Below, piece after piece: positions 26,314 to 35,047 of a stretch of DNA of 64,000 nucleotides. Source of the stretch: Pseudomonas crudilactis (GTDB lineage Bacteria; Pseudomonadota; Gammaproteobacteria; Pseudomonadales; Pseudomonadaceae); NCBI RefSeq assembly GCF_013433315.1, contig NZ_WXVV01000013.1:123990-187989 (forward strand). Reading direction: 5' to 3'. The position numbers were made by a program, and so were the translations under genes. A model generated the notes under the pieces. That model did not search any database. It had not been told where the DNA came from and saw only the letters and a program-made list of their open reading frames with translations. The stretch's first letter is position 1. The number at the start of each line of letters is the position of its first letter.

Positions 26314-26979
26314 TTAGCGCACGCTGCTGGTGAAGCTGCTCGCACCGACCAGTTCGAGGACGATGTCATCGCCCACGTTCAGCGGGCCAACGCCGACTGG
26401 CGTGCCGGTGAGGATCACGTCACCGGCCTGCAGCGAGAAGCAGCCGGCCATGTGCTGGATCATCGGCACGATCGGGTTGAGCATCGCGCTGCTGTTGCCG
26501 TCCTGACGCACTTCGCCGTTGATGGTCAGGCGGATACCGATGTCGGTCAGGTCAGCAAAAGTGCTGCCGACCACGAACGGTGCAAGCACCGCCGCGCCGT
26601 CGAACGACTTGGCGATTTCCCACGGTAGGCCCTTGGCTTTCAGCTCGGCCTGCTTGTCGCGCAAGGTCAGATCGAGCGCCGGGGCGAAACCGGAGATCGC
26701 ATCCAGCACTTCTTCACGGCTCGGTTTGGTCGACAATGGCTTGCCGATCAACACGGCGATTTCCGCTTCGTAGTGCACCGAACCGCGCTCGGTCGGAATG
26801 GCGAACCCACCCTCCAGCTCAACCACGCAACTGCCCGGCTTGATGAACAGCAACGGCTCGGTAGGCACCGGGTTGTCCAGTTCCTTGGCGTGTTCGGCGT
26901 AATTACGGCCAATGCACACGACTTTCCCGATCGGGAAGTGGATGCGCGTGCCGTCGACGTACTGGTGCTGATAGCTCAT
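26314..26979 (-). CDS. Fumarylacetoacetate hydrolase family protein
   Basis: This 221-residue member of the FAH fold has the N-terminal VVCIGRNYAEHAKEL and metal-binding acidic residues in SVHYEAEIAVLIG (E-x-E), followed by ALDLTLRDKQ and TGTPVGVGPL. Single-domain proteins of this size include acylpyruvases and oxaloacetate decarboxylases (FAHD1-like). It begins 41 bp downstream of the D-2-hydroxyglutarate dehydrogenase-like gene and is probably co-transcribed with it, which favours a housekeeping role on 2-oxo acids. The precise substrate is unknown. Confidence 0.85.
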   Translation of the reverse strand: MSYQHQYVDGTRIHFPIGKVVCIGRNYAEHAKELDNPVPTEPLLFIKPGSCVVELEGGFAIPTERGSVHYEAEIAVLIGKPLSTKPSREEVLDAISGFAPALDLTLRDKQAELKAKGLPWEIAKSFDGAAVLAPFVVGSTFADLTDIGIRLTINGEVRQDGNSSAMLNPIVPMIQHMAGCFSLQAGDVILTGTPVGVGPLNVGDDIVLELVGASSFTSSVR

Positions 26980-27020
26980 TTACCGACTCCTGCCTTCATT
27001 GATTCATCAAAGATTGCCGA

Positions 27021-28415
27021 TCAAACCGCGAAAATCTTGCCCGGGTTCATGATGCCGTTCGGGTCGAACACCGCTTTCACCGCTTTCATGTACTCGATCT
27101 CAACCGGCGAGCGGCTGTAGGTCAAGTAATCGCGCTTGGTCATGCCCACGCCGTGCTCGGCGGAAATCGAACCGTTGTACTTCTCGACGGTTTCGAACAC
27201 CCACTTGTTGACAGTCGCGCACTTGGCGAAGAACTCATCCTTGCTCAGGTTATCCGGCTTGAGAATGTTCAAATGCAGGTTGCCGTCGCCGATGTGGCCG
27301 AACCAGACGATTTCAAAATCCGGATAGTGTTCGCCGACGATCGCATCGATTTCCTTCAGGAACGCTGGCACTTTCGATACGGTGACCGAGATGTCGTTCT
27401 TGTACGGCGTCCAGTGCGAGATGGTTTCGGAGATGTACTCGCGCAGCTTCCACAGATTCTGCAGTTGGGTTTCGCTCTGGCTCATCACGCCGTCCAGCAC
27501 CCAGCCCTGCTCGACGCAATGCTCGAAGGTTTCCAGCGCGCTGTTGGCCACTTCTTCGGTGGTCGCTTCGAATTCCAGCAAGGCATAGAACGGGCAATCG
27601 GTTTCGAACGGCGCCGGTACGTCGCCACGGCCCATGACCTTGGCCAGAGCCTTGTCGGAGAAGAATTCGAAGGCGGTCAGATCGAGCTTGCCTTGAAAGG
27701 CATGCAGCACCGGCATGATCGAGTCGAAATCGGCGGTGCCGAGGACCATCGCGGTGAGATTTTTCGGCGCACGATCAAGGCGCATGGTCGCCTCGACGAC
27801 AAAACCGAGGGTGCCTTCAGCGCCGATGAACAACTGGCGCAAGTCATAGCCGGTGGCGTTCTTGATCAGGTCTTTGTTCAGTTCGAGCACATCGCCCTTG
27901 CCGGTGACGACTTTCATGCCGGCGACCCAGTTGCGGGTCATGCCGTAGCGAATCACCTTGATTCCGCCGGCATTGGTGCCGATATTGCCGCCAATCTGGC
28001 TGGAACCTGCCGAAGCGAAGTCGACCGGGTAGTACAGGCCCTTTTCTTCAGCGACGTTCTGCAAATGCTCGGTGACCACGCCCGGCTGACAAACGGCGGT
28101 GCGGTCGGTGAGGTTCACGTCGAGAATCTGATTCATGTAGTCGAACGAAACGACCACTTCGCCATTCGCGGCCACCGCAGCGGCGGAAAGCCCGGTGCGC
28201 CCGCCCGATGGCACCAGCGCGACCTTGTGCGCGTTGGCCCAGCGGACCACGGCCTGCACCTGCTCGATGGTCTTGGGAAACACGATGGCGCTGGGCGCCG
28301 GGGCGAAGTGCTTGGTCCAATCCTTGCCGTACGCATTCAGGGAGTCGGCGTCGGTCAGGACCTTGCCAGGCTCGACCAGGGTCTTCAGTTCATCAATCAG
28401 GGCAGGATTGGTCAT
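27021..28415 (-). CDS. FAD-binding D-2-hydroxyglutarate dehydrogenase-like protein
   Basis: Started at the ATG at 28415 it is 464 residues. It has a PCMH/VAO FAD domain (VALVPSGGRTGLSAAAV and the GTNAGG pattern in GNIGTNAGGIKVIRYG) and a C-terminal FAD-oxidase substrate domain with HIGDGNLHLNI and SISAEHGVGMTK. In a Pseudomonas species the enzyme divergent from serA was shown to oxidise D-2-hydroxyglutarate, which SerA makes as a by-product, thereby driving serine synthesis. The divergent arrangement here supports that role rather than glycolate or lactate oxidation. A 204-bp spacer separates it from serA. Confidence 0.88.
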   Translation of the reverse strand: MTNPALIDELKTLVEPGKVLTDADSLNAYGKDWTKHFAPAPSAIVFPKTIEQVQAVVRWANAHKVALVPSGGRTGLSAAAVAANGEVVVSFDYMNQILDVNLTDRTAVCQPGVVTEHLQNVAEEKGLYYPVDFASAGSSQIGGNIGTNAGGIKVIRYGMTRNWVAGMKVVTGKGDVLELNKDLIKNATGYDLRQLFIGAEGTLGFVVEATMRLDRAPKNLTAMVLGTADFDSIMPVLHAFQGKLDLTAFEFFSDKALAKVMGRGDVPAPFETDCPFYALLEFEATTEEVANSALETFEHCVEQGWVLDGVMSQSETQLQNLWKLREYISETISHWTPYKNDISVTVSKVPAFLKEIDAIVGEHYPDFEIVWFGHIGDGNLHLNILKPDNLSKDEFFAKCATVNKWVFETVEKYNGSISAEHGVGMTKRDYLTYSRSPVEIEYMKAVKAVFDPNGIMNPGKIFAV

Positions 28416-28491
28416 CGACAGAACTCTCGAACAATTCATGGTCATCCTGAGAACGCTTCACGTCGCAGGAATGAGTGTTTAGCGGGGAGGC

Positions 28492-28503
28492 TATGCTAGC
28501 ATA
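28492..28503. promoter_or_regulatory. 12-bp palindrome in the serA divergent spacer
   Basis: TATGCTAGCATA is a perfect palindrome midway between the flavoprotein start (28415) and the serA start (28620). It may be an operator or part of an extended -10 element; no known regulator is assigned. Confidence 0.4.
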
Positions 28504-28619
28504 TCGACCCCGCAGGACAGTGCCCAAGGCCAGATCCGCGGAGACGACTTTCTTGTCGTCCGGGTCAGCGTCTGTTGACCATTTCCTGCCATTTTTCTCC
28601 GGGATACAGGTTTACGCAG

Positions 28620-29849
28620 ATGAGCAAGACTTCTCTCGATAAGAGCAAGATCAAGTTCCTTCTTCTCGAAGGCGTCCACCAATCGGCTGTCGACGTCCTC
28701 AAGGCGGCGGGCTACACCAGCATCGAATACCTGACAGGTTCCTTGCCGGAAGCCCAGCTCAAGGAAAAGATCGCTGACGCTCACTTCATCGGCATTCGTT
28801 CGCGCACCCAACTGACCGAAGAGATCTTCGATCACGCGAAGAAGCTGGTAGCGGTCGGCTGTTTCTGCATCGGCACCAACCAGGTTGACCTGAGTGCTGC
28901 CCGCGAGCGCGGCATCGCCGTGTTCAACGCGCCGTACTCCAACACCCGTTCCGTTGCCGAGCTGGTGCTGGCCGAAGCGATCCTGCTGCTGCGCGGCATC
29001 CCGGAGAAAAACGCTTCCTGCCACCGTGGCGGCTGGATCAAATCCGCAGCCAACTCCTTCGAGATCCGTGGCAAGAAGCTCGGCATCGTCGGCTACGGTT
29101 CGATCGGTACTCAGTTGTCGGTTCTGGCTGAAGGTCTGGGCATGCAGGTGTATTTCTATGACACCGTGACCAAGCTGCCACTGGGCAACGCCACTCAAAT
29201 CGGTAGCCTGACCGAGCTGCTGGGCATGTCCGACATCGTCACCCTGCACGTTCCAGAAACCGCTGCGACCCAGTGGATGATCGGCGAAAAGGAAATCCGC
29301 GCCATCAAGAAGGGCGGCATCCTGATCAACGCTGCTCGCGGTACCGTGGTCGAGCTGGACGCCCTTGCGGACGCGATCAAGGACAAGCACCTGATCGGCG
29401 CGGCCATCGACGTCTTCCCGGTGGAGCCACGCTCCAACGACGAAGAGTTCGAAAGCCCGCTGCGTGGCCTCGACAACGTGATCCTGACCCCGCACATCGG
29501 TGGCTCGACCGCCGAAGCGCAAGCCAACATCGGTCTGGAAGTGGCCGAGAAACTGGTCAAGTACAGCGACAACGGTACCTCCGTTTCGTCGGTGAACTTC
29601 CCGGAAGTGGCCCTGCCGGCTCACCCTGGCAAACACCGCCTGCTGCACATCCACGAGAACATCCCGGGTGTGATGAGCGAGATCAACAAGGTCTTCGCCG
29701 AAAACGGCATCAACATCTCCGGTCAGTTCCTGCAGACCAACGAGAAGGTTGGCTACGTGGTGATCGACGTCGACGCCGAGTACTCGGACCTGGCGCAAGA
29801 GAAGCTGCAGCACATCAACGGTACTATCCGTAGCCGTGTGTTGTTCTGA
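28620..29849 (+). CDS. serA: D-3-phosphoglycerate dehydrogenase
   Basis: The 409-residue enzyme oxidises 3-phosphoglycerate at the start of serine synthesis and also reduces 2-oxoglutarate. The start MSKTSLDKSKIKFLLLEG is the family N-terminus. The NAD-binding Rossmann motif is GIVGYGSIGTQLSVLAE, the substrate arginine is in RSRTQLT, and the catalytic His is in LTPHIGGSTAEA. A C-terminal ACT domain (about 335-409) binds serine for feedback inhibition. It is followed directly by a strong terminator. Confidence 0.97.
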   Translation: MSKTSLDKSKIKFLLLEGVHQSAVDVLKAAGYTSIEYLTGSLPEAQLKEKIADAHFIGIRSRTQLTEEIFDHAKKLVAVGCFCIGTNQVDLSAARERGIAVFNAPYSNTRSVAELVLAEAILLLRGIPEKNASCHRGGWIKSAANSFEIRGKKLGIVGYGSIGTQLSVLAEGLGMQVYFYDTVTKLPLGNATQIGSLTELLGMSDIVTLHVPETAATQWMIGEKEIRAIKKGGILINAARGTVVELDALADAIKDKHLIGAAIDVFPVEPRSNDEEFESPLRGLDNVILTPHIGGSTAEAQANIGLEVAEKLVKYSDNGTSVSSVNFPEVALPAHPGKHRLLHIHENIPGVMSEINKVFAENGINISGQFLQTNEKVGYVVIDVDAEYSDLAQEKLQHINGTIRSRVLF

Positions 29850-29867
29850 TCAAGCGTTGAGCGACAA

Positions 29868-29897
29868 AAAAAGGGAGCCTTCGGGCTCCCTTTTTCA
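29868..29897 (+). terminator. Rho-independent terminator after serA
   Basis: GGGAGCC-ttcg-GGCTCCC with a U-run on the plus strand and an A-run ahead of it, so it can end both serA and the convergent DUF4399 gene. Confidence 0.92.
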
Positions 29898-29911
29898 TGC
29901 ACGGCGAAAAC

Positions 29912-30337
29912 TTATTCGACGTTGATGGTGATTTTCTTCGAGACGATTGGCGGGTCGAATGCCATGTGACCGCTGTCGCCAAGTTCCAGCTGCAAGGTGT
30001 GTTTGCCCGGGGCGAGCTTGATGTCAGCCTGGGTCTGCGCCTTGCCGAAGTGCATATGGTTGGCATCGGTAGGGACGACCGAACCGGCAGGAACAATTTC
30101 CTTGGCGTCGATCAGCAGGTGATGGTGACCGGTGTTCTTGGTGACGTCACCGGCCGGCGCCAGTGCGACGTCCTTGGTACCGAATTTGACGGTGAAGGTC
30201 TGCGAAACCGTGGCCCCGTCTTTGGGAGAAACGATGAACACTTCAGCGCCTTTGGGGGCCGGAGTAGCCGCACTGGCCAGCACCGAAACGCCCATCAGCA
30301 CACCCGCGAACGCTGCACGTGACATAAAGCTTTTCAT
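29912..30337 (-). CDS. DUF4399 exported protein
   Basis: The 141-residue protein has a cleavable signal peptide (about 1-23, ending VLASAA). The mature domain has an Ig-like beta pattern with a histidine cluster, TGHHHLLID, and a second NHMHFGKAQT, both conserved in DUF4399. The histidines suggest metal binding, which has not been shown. It is divergent from a small binding-protein gene. Confidence 0.8.
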   Translation of the reverse strand: MKSFMSRAAFAGVLMGVSVLASAATPAPKGAEVFIVSPKDGATVSQTFTVKFGTKDVALAPAGDVTKNTGHHHLLIDAKEIVPAGSVVPTDANHMHFGKAQTQADIKLAPGKHTLQLELGDSGHMAFDPPIVSKKITINVE

Positions 30338-30472
30338 TTTCTTCTCCAGTTTTTCCGTAAAATCCGCACGGTCATGACAACTTCATGACCATTCGTTGTC
30401 GAAGGCACTCGACAACCATAGCAAAGCGAGCCTGACTCAGAGCGTCGCGATAATGATTTCAAAGGAGTGACC

Positions 30473-31036
30473 ATGCGTTTTCTGCCTGGCCTGATCTGCC
30501 TGCTACCCCTTTTGAGCCCACTGGCCCACGCCGAACTGATTGATGACGTCAACGACCGTGGCGAGCTGCGCATAGCCCTTGAGGCTAATACACCGCCCTT
30601 CAATTTCAAGGAAGGCGACACCCTCACGGGGTTCGAGGTCGAGCTTGGGCAACTGCTGGCCAACGAACTGGATGTGCGCGCCGACTTCATCGTCACCGAC
30701 GAGGCCGATCTGCTCCAGGGCGTTGAAAGCGGCAAGTACGACGTCGCGCTCAACCACATAGCACTGACACCCGAACTCAAGGATCGTTTCGACTTCAGCG
30801 AGCCGTACGGCAAGGTCGATTCGCAGTTGTTGGCGAAGAAGGATGAGCAGCCACGGCCGATGGTGTTGGTGCAGGCGTTGACGGAAGAGAAGCCGAAAGC
30901 GGCGGAGCCGGTGAATTTGGCGATACCGTTTCAGAAAGGTAATCCGGCGTTTCAGGCCAGCCTTGCGAGTGCGATGCAGCGGATCAAGGACGACGGGCGC
31001 CTGGCAGCGCTGACCGAGAAGTGGTTGAAGCCTTGA
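30473..31036 (+). CDS. Short family-3 solute-binding protein, one lobe reduced
   Basis: The ATG at 30473 follows AAAGGAGTGACC. The 187-residue product has a signal peptide (1-20) and the N-terminal lobe of amino-acid binding proteins (RGELRIALEANTPPFNF, LTGFEVELGQLLANEL, GKYDVALNHIALTPELKDRFDFSEPY). Usual family members have ~230 or more mature residues. Here the segment after LLAKKDEQPRP is missing most of the second lobe, which resumes only at NLAIPFQKGNPAFQASLASA. There is no frameshift; it appears to be a naturally shortened protein. Ligand and transport partner are not visible nearby. Confidence 0.75.
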   Translation: MRFLPGLICLLPLLSPLAHAELIDDVNDRGELRIALEANTPPFNFKEGDTLTGFEVELGQLLANELDVRADFIVTDEADLLQGVESGKYDVALNHIALTPELKDRFDFSEPYGKVDSQLLAKKDEQPRPMVLVQALTEEKPKAAEPVNLAIPFQKGNPAFQASLASAMQRIKDDGRLAALTEKWLKP

Positions 31037-31040
31037 AAGC

Positions 31041-31215
31041 CCCTCACCCTAGCCCTCTCCCAGAGGGAGAGGGGACTGAATGGGGGATGCTTCAGAGATA
31101 CGCCGACCTGAACCTACTTTGCCGAATCCATAATCGACAAGGTCTTTCAGGTCGATGAATAGCGCCAGACATTTCGGTCGGCCCCCTCTCCCCTGGGAGA
31201 GGGCTGGGGTGAGGG
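31041..31215. repeat. MITE-like repeat, copy C
   Basis: A ~175-bp element with terminal inverted repeats (CCCTCACCCTAGCCCTCTC at the left, complement at the right) and an inner imperfect dyad (CGACCTGAA / TTTCAGGTCG). It fills the space between two convergent genes. Confidence 0.85.
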
Positions 31216-31228
31216 CAACGATTCAGGA

Positions 31229-31714
31229 TCAGTCCAAAGCAGCCAGGGCCAGCGCTGCTTGCGGCAGTTCGAGTTCGCTGAAGACTTGCACACCATGGCG
31301 CTTGAGCAACGCGGCCGTCACGCCCTCACCAGAGATTTTGACCCCGCTGAACGTCCCGTCGTAAGTCAGCAAATTCCCGCAAGAAGGACTGTTGGCCTTA
31401 AGCACCGCCACGCGGATGCCATATTTCTGCACCAGTTCCAGCGCCTGCCGCGCGCCATCCAGAAACTGCGCACTGACATCCTCGCCCTCGGTGGTAATCA
31501 CCGCCGCGACACCATCGAGCACTTCACCACCCTGCCCGCCCGGAATCTCCGCCGCCGCCCGTGGCGTCGGCAATCCACCAGCGACTTCCGGACACAACGG
31601 CACCACCCGCCCTTCGGCAATCCACTGTTCAAGCAGATCAAACGGCCCGCTCGCGCCACCGTCGTAACGTACGCGATGACCCAGCAGGCAGCGACTGACC
31701 AGAATCCTGTGCAT
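31229..31714 (-). CDS. DUF523 family protein
   Basis: The ATG at 31714 gives 161 residues. The conserved cysteines lie in SRCLLGHRVRYDGG, PLCPEVAGGLPTPR and KANSPSCGN, the three blocks that define DUF523; such spacing suggests a metal or Fe-S site. No biochemical function is known. It starts 2 bp after the stop of the upstream dioxygenase gene, so the two form an operon. Confidence 0.85.
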   Translation of the reverse strand: MHRILVSRCLLGHRVRYDGGASGPFDLLEQWIAEGRVVPLCPEVAGGLPTPRAAAEIPGGQGGEVLDGVAAVITTEGEDVSAQFLDGARQALELVQKYGIRVAVLKANSPSCGNLLTYDGTFSGVKISGEGVTAALLKRHGVQVFSELELPQAALALAALD

Positions 31715-31715
31715 C

Positions 31716-32339
31716 TCAGAACGGCTCGTTGCCACGACGGCGGAACCAGCCAGTCAGCGACAGGCGCTCGCGGTTCGCCGGCAGCACTTCATGAGGCACT
31801 TCACCGGAAAGGAACACCACCAGACAACCGCCCGTAGGCTGCACGTCGTGCACACGCTCATCATTCAGGTACATGCGCAACTGACCGCCATCTTCCGGCA
31901 GCCACGCGTCATTGAGGTAGACCACCACTGAGACCATGCGCTTGTCATCGTCGCGGAAACGGTCGACGTGCTTGCGATAAAAAGCACCCGGCGGATACAG
32001 CGCGAAATGGCATTCAAAGTCCTCAAGACCAAGAAACAGGCCACGGTTGAGCGCCTCGCGCAGGCTCTCCATCAGGTTCAGATAGCGGTCGCTGGCCTCG
32101 GCCTGACCGGGGTCGATCCACTGAATGTGGTCGCCACGAATACCCTCGCGAATCTCTGAAAACGGCCCACGGCCAACCGCCGCCGGCGCCAGTTCACCTT
32201 CGGCCTCACGTTTACGGCACTCGGCCGCCAGCTCGCGGGTCAAACCGGCGGGCAGGAATATGTTCTGCTGCGACCAGCCGTGTTCGGCCAGATCGTCGAC
32301 AATGCGTAACAGCAGTGGGTGTTCAGAGGATATTTGCAT
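31716..32339 (-). CDS. 2-oxoglutarate/Fe(II)-dependent dioxygenase
   Basis: The protein is 207 residues from the ATG at 32339; another ATG three codons earlier is equally possible because neither has a strong ribosome site. The double-stranded beta-helix keeps the iron triad: HVD in YRKHVDRFRDD, the distal histidine in GEVPHEVLP, and the 2-oxoglutarate arginine in RLSLTGWFRR. It resembles prolyl-4-hydroxylase-type (P4Hc) enzymes; the substrate is unknown. It is translated just ahead of the DUF523 gene. Confidence 0.85.
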   Translation of the reverse strand: MQISSEHPLLLRIVDDLAEHGWSQQNIFLPAGLTRELAAECRKREAEGELAPAAVGRGPFSEIREGIRGDHIQWIDPGQAEASDRYLNLMESLREALNRGLFLGLEDFECHFALYPPGAFYRKHVDRFRDDDKRMVSVVVYLNDAWLPEDGGQLRMYLNDERVHDVQPTGGCLVVFLSGEVPHEVLPANRERLSLTGWFRRRGNEPF

Positions 32340-32456
32340 GGCGCGCATAGTATGTCGGCGGCAAGAAATCCGACAGAGCCACGCGGCGGCTTGATACGAA
32401 TTCTCGACAAGTACCTGCACCGCACGGAGAATAGTCCGCTGCTGACAGGAGTCCCT

Positions 32457-33188
32457 ATGCGCCGTTTGCTTTTTTCACTGTTGATGCTCTGCGTTTTGCC
32501 CGCTTGGGCGGACGGCCACGATCAGTTGTACAAGGTCGCCGGCTGGCCAGATCAACGTGCGCATTTCAATGACGCCCTGAGCGCCGCACAGCAGCGCTAT
32601 CAGAACAGCCTGCCGCCCGCCGTGTTTCAGGCCTTGGTGAACAACAGCAATCAGCGCTTTGCTCCGCAGGCCGTGGATCAGCGCGCCGAAGCGCAACTGC
32701 GGCAGAAGCTTGCCGACCCGAAACCGGCGCTGACCTTCTTTCAATCGCCGCTGGGCAGAAAGATCGTCGCCGCTGAATTGCTCGCGACCCGTCGCGATCA
32801 ATTGGCGAAAAACGCCAAGGGCCTGCCAAAGATGCAGGTCAGCGACAGCCGACTGCTGATCATCGGCCACCTTGCTCAAGCCTTGCCGGCACGTGAAGCC
32901 GGCGCCGAAGTGAGTCTGGCGATTGCAGGCGTGGCGGCGGACAGTTTGAGTTCGATGATCCCGGGACTGCTCGGCGGCGGTCAGGCGCAGGGCATGTTGA
33001 ATGGTCAGCGCCAGCGTTTGATGGATCAGATCGGCGCGGACATGAACAACACGTTGCTCTACGTCTATCGCGACCTGTCGGATGAAGAGCTGGAAGAGTT
33101 CGCGACGTTTGCCGAGTCGACTGAAGGCAAGGCCTACTATCAGGCGGCGCTGGCGGCGATTCGCGCAGGGTTGGCGGTCGGGCAGTGA
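32457..33188 (+). CDS. DUF2059 exported protein
   Basis: The start at 32457 is preceded by AGGAG at good spacing. The 243-residue product has a signal peptide (1-19, RRLLFSLLMLCVLPAWA). The C-terminal region (LLYVYRDLSDEELEEFATFAESTEGKAYY) matches DUF2059, a helical periplasmic domain of unknown function. It is divergent from the dioxygenase-DUF523 pair. Confidence 0.78.
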   Translation: MRRLLFSLLMLCVLPAWADGHDQLYKVAGWPDQRAHFNDALSAAQQRYQNSLPPAVFQALVNNSNQRFAPQAVDQRAEAQLRQKLADPKPALTFFQSPLGRKIVAAELLATRRDQLAKNAKGLPKMQVSDSRLLIIGHLAQALPAREAGAEVSLAIAGVAADSLSSMIPGLLGGGQAQGMLNGQRQRLMDQIGADMNNTLLYVYRDLSDEELEEFATFAESTEGKAYYQAALAAIRAGLAVGQ

Positions 33189-33208
33189 TCCTTGTTGCCT
33201 GACAAACC

Positions 33209-33305
33209 GCCTTCGCGAGCAAGCTCGCTCCCACATTTGGATCTTCAGCGAACACAAAATTGTGAACATCCCCAAGCCCCTGTGGGAGCGAGCTTGCTCG
33301 CGAAA
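33209..33305. repeat. REP palindrome pair
   Basis: Inverted CTTCGCGAGCAAGCTCGCTC copies sit across a ~45-base loop, between convergent DUF2059 and alpha/beta-hydrolase genes. Confidence 0.9.
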
Positions 33306-33320
33306 GTGCCCTCACAGGCG

Positions 33321-34268
33321 CTAGAGATTCCGGCCCCTGATCCGCTTGCTCAAAAACTCGAAATACTCCTCACGCATCTCCACCGTCTCGTTCGCCAGAT
33401 GATGCCGCGCCTCGGCCAGCAGCAAGATCTGCGGCCGGTCGAACTTCCATTTCAATACCTGCAAATTGTGCTGCCAGTCCACGGTCATGTCCGCCTGCCC
33501 CTGAATGATCAGCGGCCGTCGCGGACTTTTTTTCGCGTGTTCGACGCGAATGATCCAGCGCGACAACGCCCCCACCCATTTCGTCGGCAAGCGTCGCGGC
33601 TGCAACGGATCAGCCTGCAGAAACGGCAGGAAATCCGGATCGTTGGAGTTCTCGCTGAAGCGCCGCGCAACACCTCTGACGAAAGGCCTGAGCAGGTAAT
33701 AGCTCAGTTGCGACCAGCCCCACGCTCGCGGCCGAACCAGTGGCGCCATCAAAATCACCTGACCCTGCGCCGGGCTGTTTTCCGCATGATTGAGCAAATG
33801 ATCGACCACAATCGCCCCGCCGGTGCTCTGCCCGCACAGATGCCACGGCTGCGGCAGCGCGATCGACTGCGCCTCGGCAAACAGCGCTTGCAGGACGTCC
33901 TGGTATTCAGAGAAATCGCGAATGCTCGCGCGCGGCCCACTCGACAGGCCATGGCCCGGCAAATCGCAGGCGATCACCGCGAAATCCTGATCCAGCGCCC
34001 ACTCGATCACATGCCGGTAAAGCCCGACGTGATCGTAATAACCGTGCAGCAGAAACAGCGTCGCCTTGACCTTCTCCGGCCACCAGCAATGGCTCACCAC
34101 TTCATAGCCATCGACTTCGAAACGGCCCATGCCACGCCAGACATCGCGATGGGGAAAGTCGGTCTGGTAGAAGCGCTGATAAGCCTTTGCTTCGTCCGAC
34201 AACGGCTGCCACTCAGCCAAAGGCTTGAGGCTGGCGCGGATTTGATCGGGGTCGAAAGTTGCAGGCAT
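33321..34268 (-). CDS. Alpha/beta hydrolase (monoacylglycerol lipase-like)
   Basis: The 315-residue enzyme has the oxyanion HGYYDH motif (LFLLHGYYDHVGLY), the DLPGHGLSSGPRASI block and the nucleophile elbow GQSTGG. The late aspartate and histidine fit GQADMTVDW and AEARHHLANE. The pattern is that of serine hydrolases near monoglyceride lipase or lysophospholipase L2. There is no signal peptide, so it is cytoplasmic. Its divergent neighbour is a thioredoxin-like protein; no functional link is seen. Confidence 0.82.
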   Translation of the reverse strand: MPATFDPDQIRASLKPLAEWQPLSDEAKAYQRFYQTDFPHRDVWRGMGRFEVDGYEVVSHCWWPEKVKATLFLLHGYYDHVGLYRHVIEWALDQDFAVIACDLPGHGLSSGPRASIRDFSEYQDVLQALFAEAQSIALPQPWHLCGQSTGGAIVVDHLLNHAENSPAQGQVILMAPLVRPRAWGWSQLSYYLLRPFVRGVARRFSENSNDPDFLPFLQADPLQPRRLPTKWVGALSRWIIRVEHAKKSPRRPLIIQGQADMTVDWQHNLQVLKWKFDRPQILLLAEARHHLANETVEMREEYFEFLSKRIRGRNL

Positions 34269-34366
34269 GCGGGAATTCCAAAGCGGTGAACAGACTTTAT
34301 CGGCCTGCGATATTCATCTGTCGTGGCAGACATGGCAAGCTAGCCCGCCTCTGAGGAATCAAATCC

Positions 34367-34945
34367 ATGCGTTCGCCCTACCGCACCGCACTGTTTGCCA
34401 GCCTGCTCGCGCTGATTTGCGCCGGGGTGCTGTGGGCCGCGTACGATTGGTTTCAAGGGCGTTATCTGCGCGCATTCAGCGAACACACGGCGGTGTTTTC
34501 CGGTGATCCGCTGCGCCTGCCGGACAATCTCGCTGGCCCCGGCAAGATTCGTCTGGTGCATTTCTGGGACCCGGCTTGCCCGTGCAATGTCGGCAACCAA
34601 CAGCACCTGACCGAGATGGTCGAGCAGTTCGGCGCCAAGGGTGTCGAGTTCTTCGCGGTGCAAAAGACTGGCAGCCACGGGCAGTTGCCCGCGACCCTCA
34701 GCAGCCTGAAAATCATCACGATATTGCCCGGCTCCGAACAGGTGCCGGCCAGCCCGGCCGTGGCGATCTGGGACCGCAGCGGCAAACTGGCGTACTTCGG
34801 CCCGTACAGCGAAGGCCTGACCTGCAACTCCAGCAACAGCTTTATCGAACCGATTTTGAATGCCCTGACGGAAGATCGCCCGGTCAATGCCACGCACACC
34901 CTGGCGGTCGGGTGTTACTGCCCGTGGCCGGTGGAGGCGCAGTAA
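34367..34945 (+). CDS. Thioredoxin-fold membrane-anchored protein with CPC motif (DUF6436-like)
   Basis: The 192-residue protein has an N-terminal membrane anchor (about 8-26) and a periplasmic thioredoxin-like domain beginning IRLVHFWDPACPCNVGNQQH. The usual CxxC redox pair is replaced by CPC, and a second cysteine group (GLTCNSSNSF and VGCYCPW) lies near the C-terminus. Strand patterns (VEFFAVQKTG, PAVAIWDRSGKLAYFG) match redoxins. A redox or metal-chaperone role is inferred. Confidence 0.75.
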   Translation: MRSPYRTALFASLLALICAGVLWAAYDWFQGRYLRAFSEHTAVFSGDPLRLPDNLAGPGKIRLVHFWDPACPCNVGNQQHLTEMVEQFGAKGVEFFAVQKTGSHGQLPATLSSLKIITILPGSEQVPASPAVAIWDRSGKLAYFGPYSEGLTCNSSNSFIEPILNALTEDRPVNATHTLAVGCYCPWPVEAQ

Positions 34946-35047
34946 GGCATTCCGGACTTTTCAAGGACAGCGCTGCACGGGCCGGAGGGTCTGTGCTAAT
35001 TGTTTGCAGCCCGACGGGCGGCAATCCCGCATGCACAAGGAGTCACC

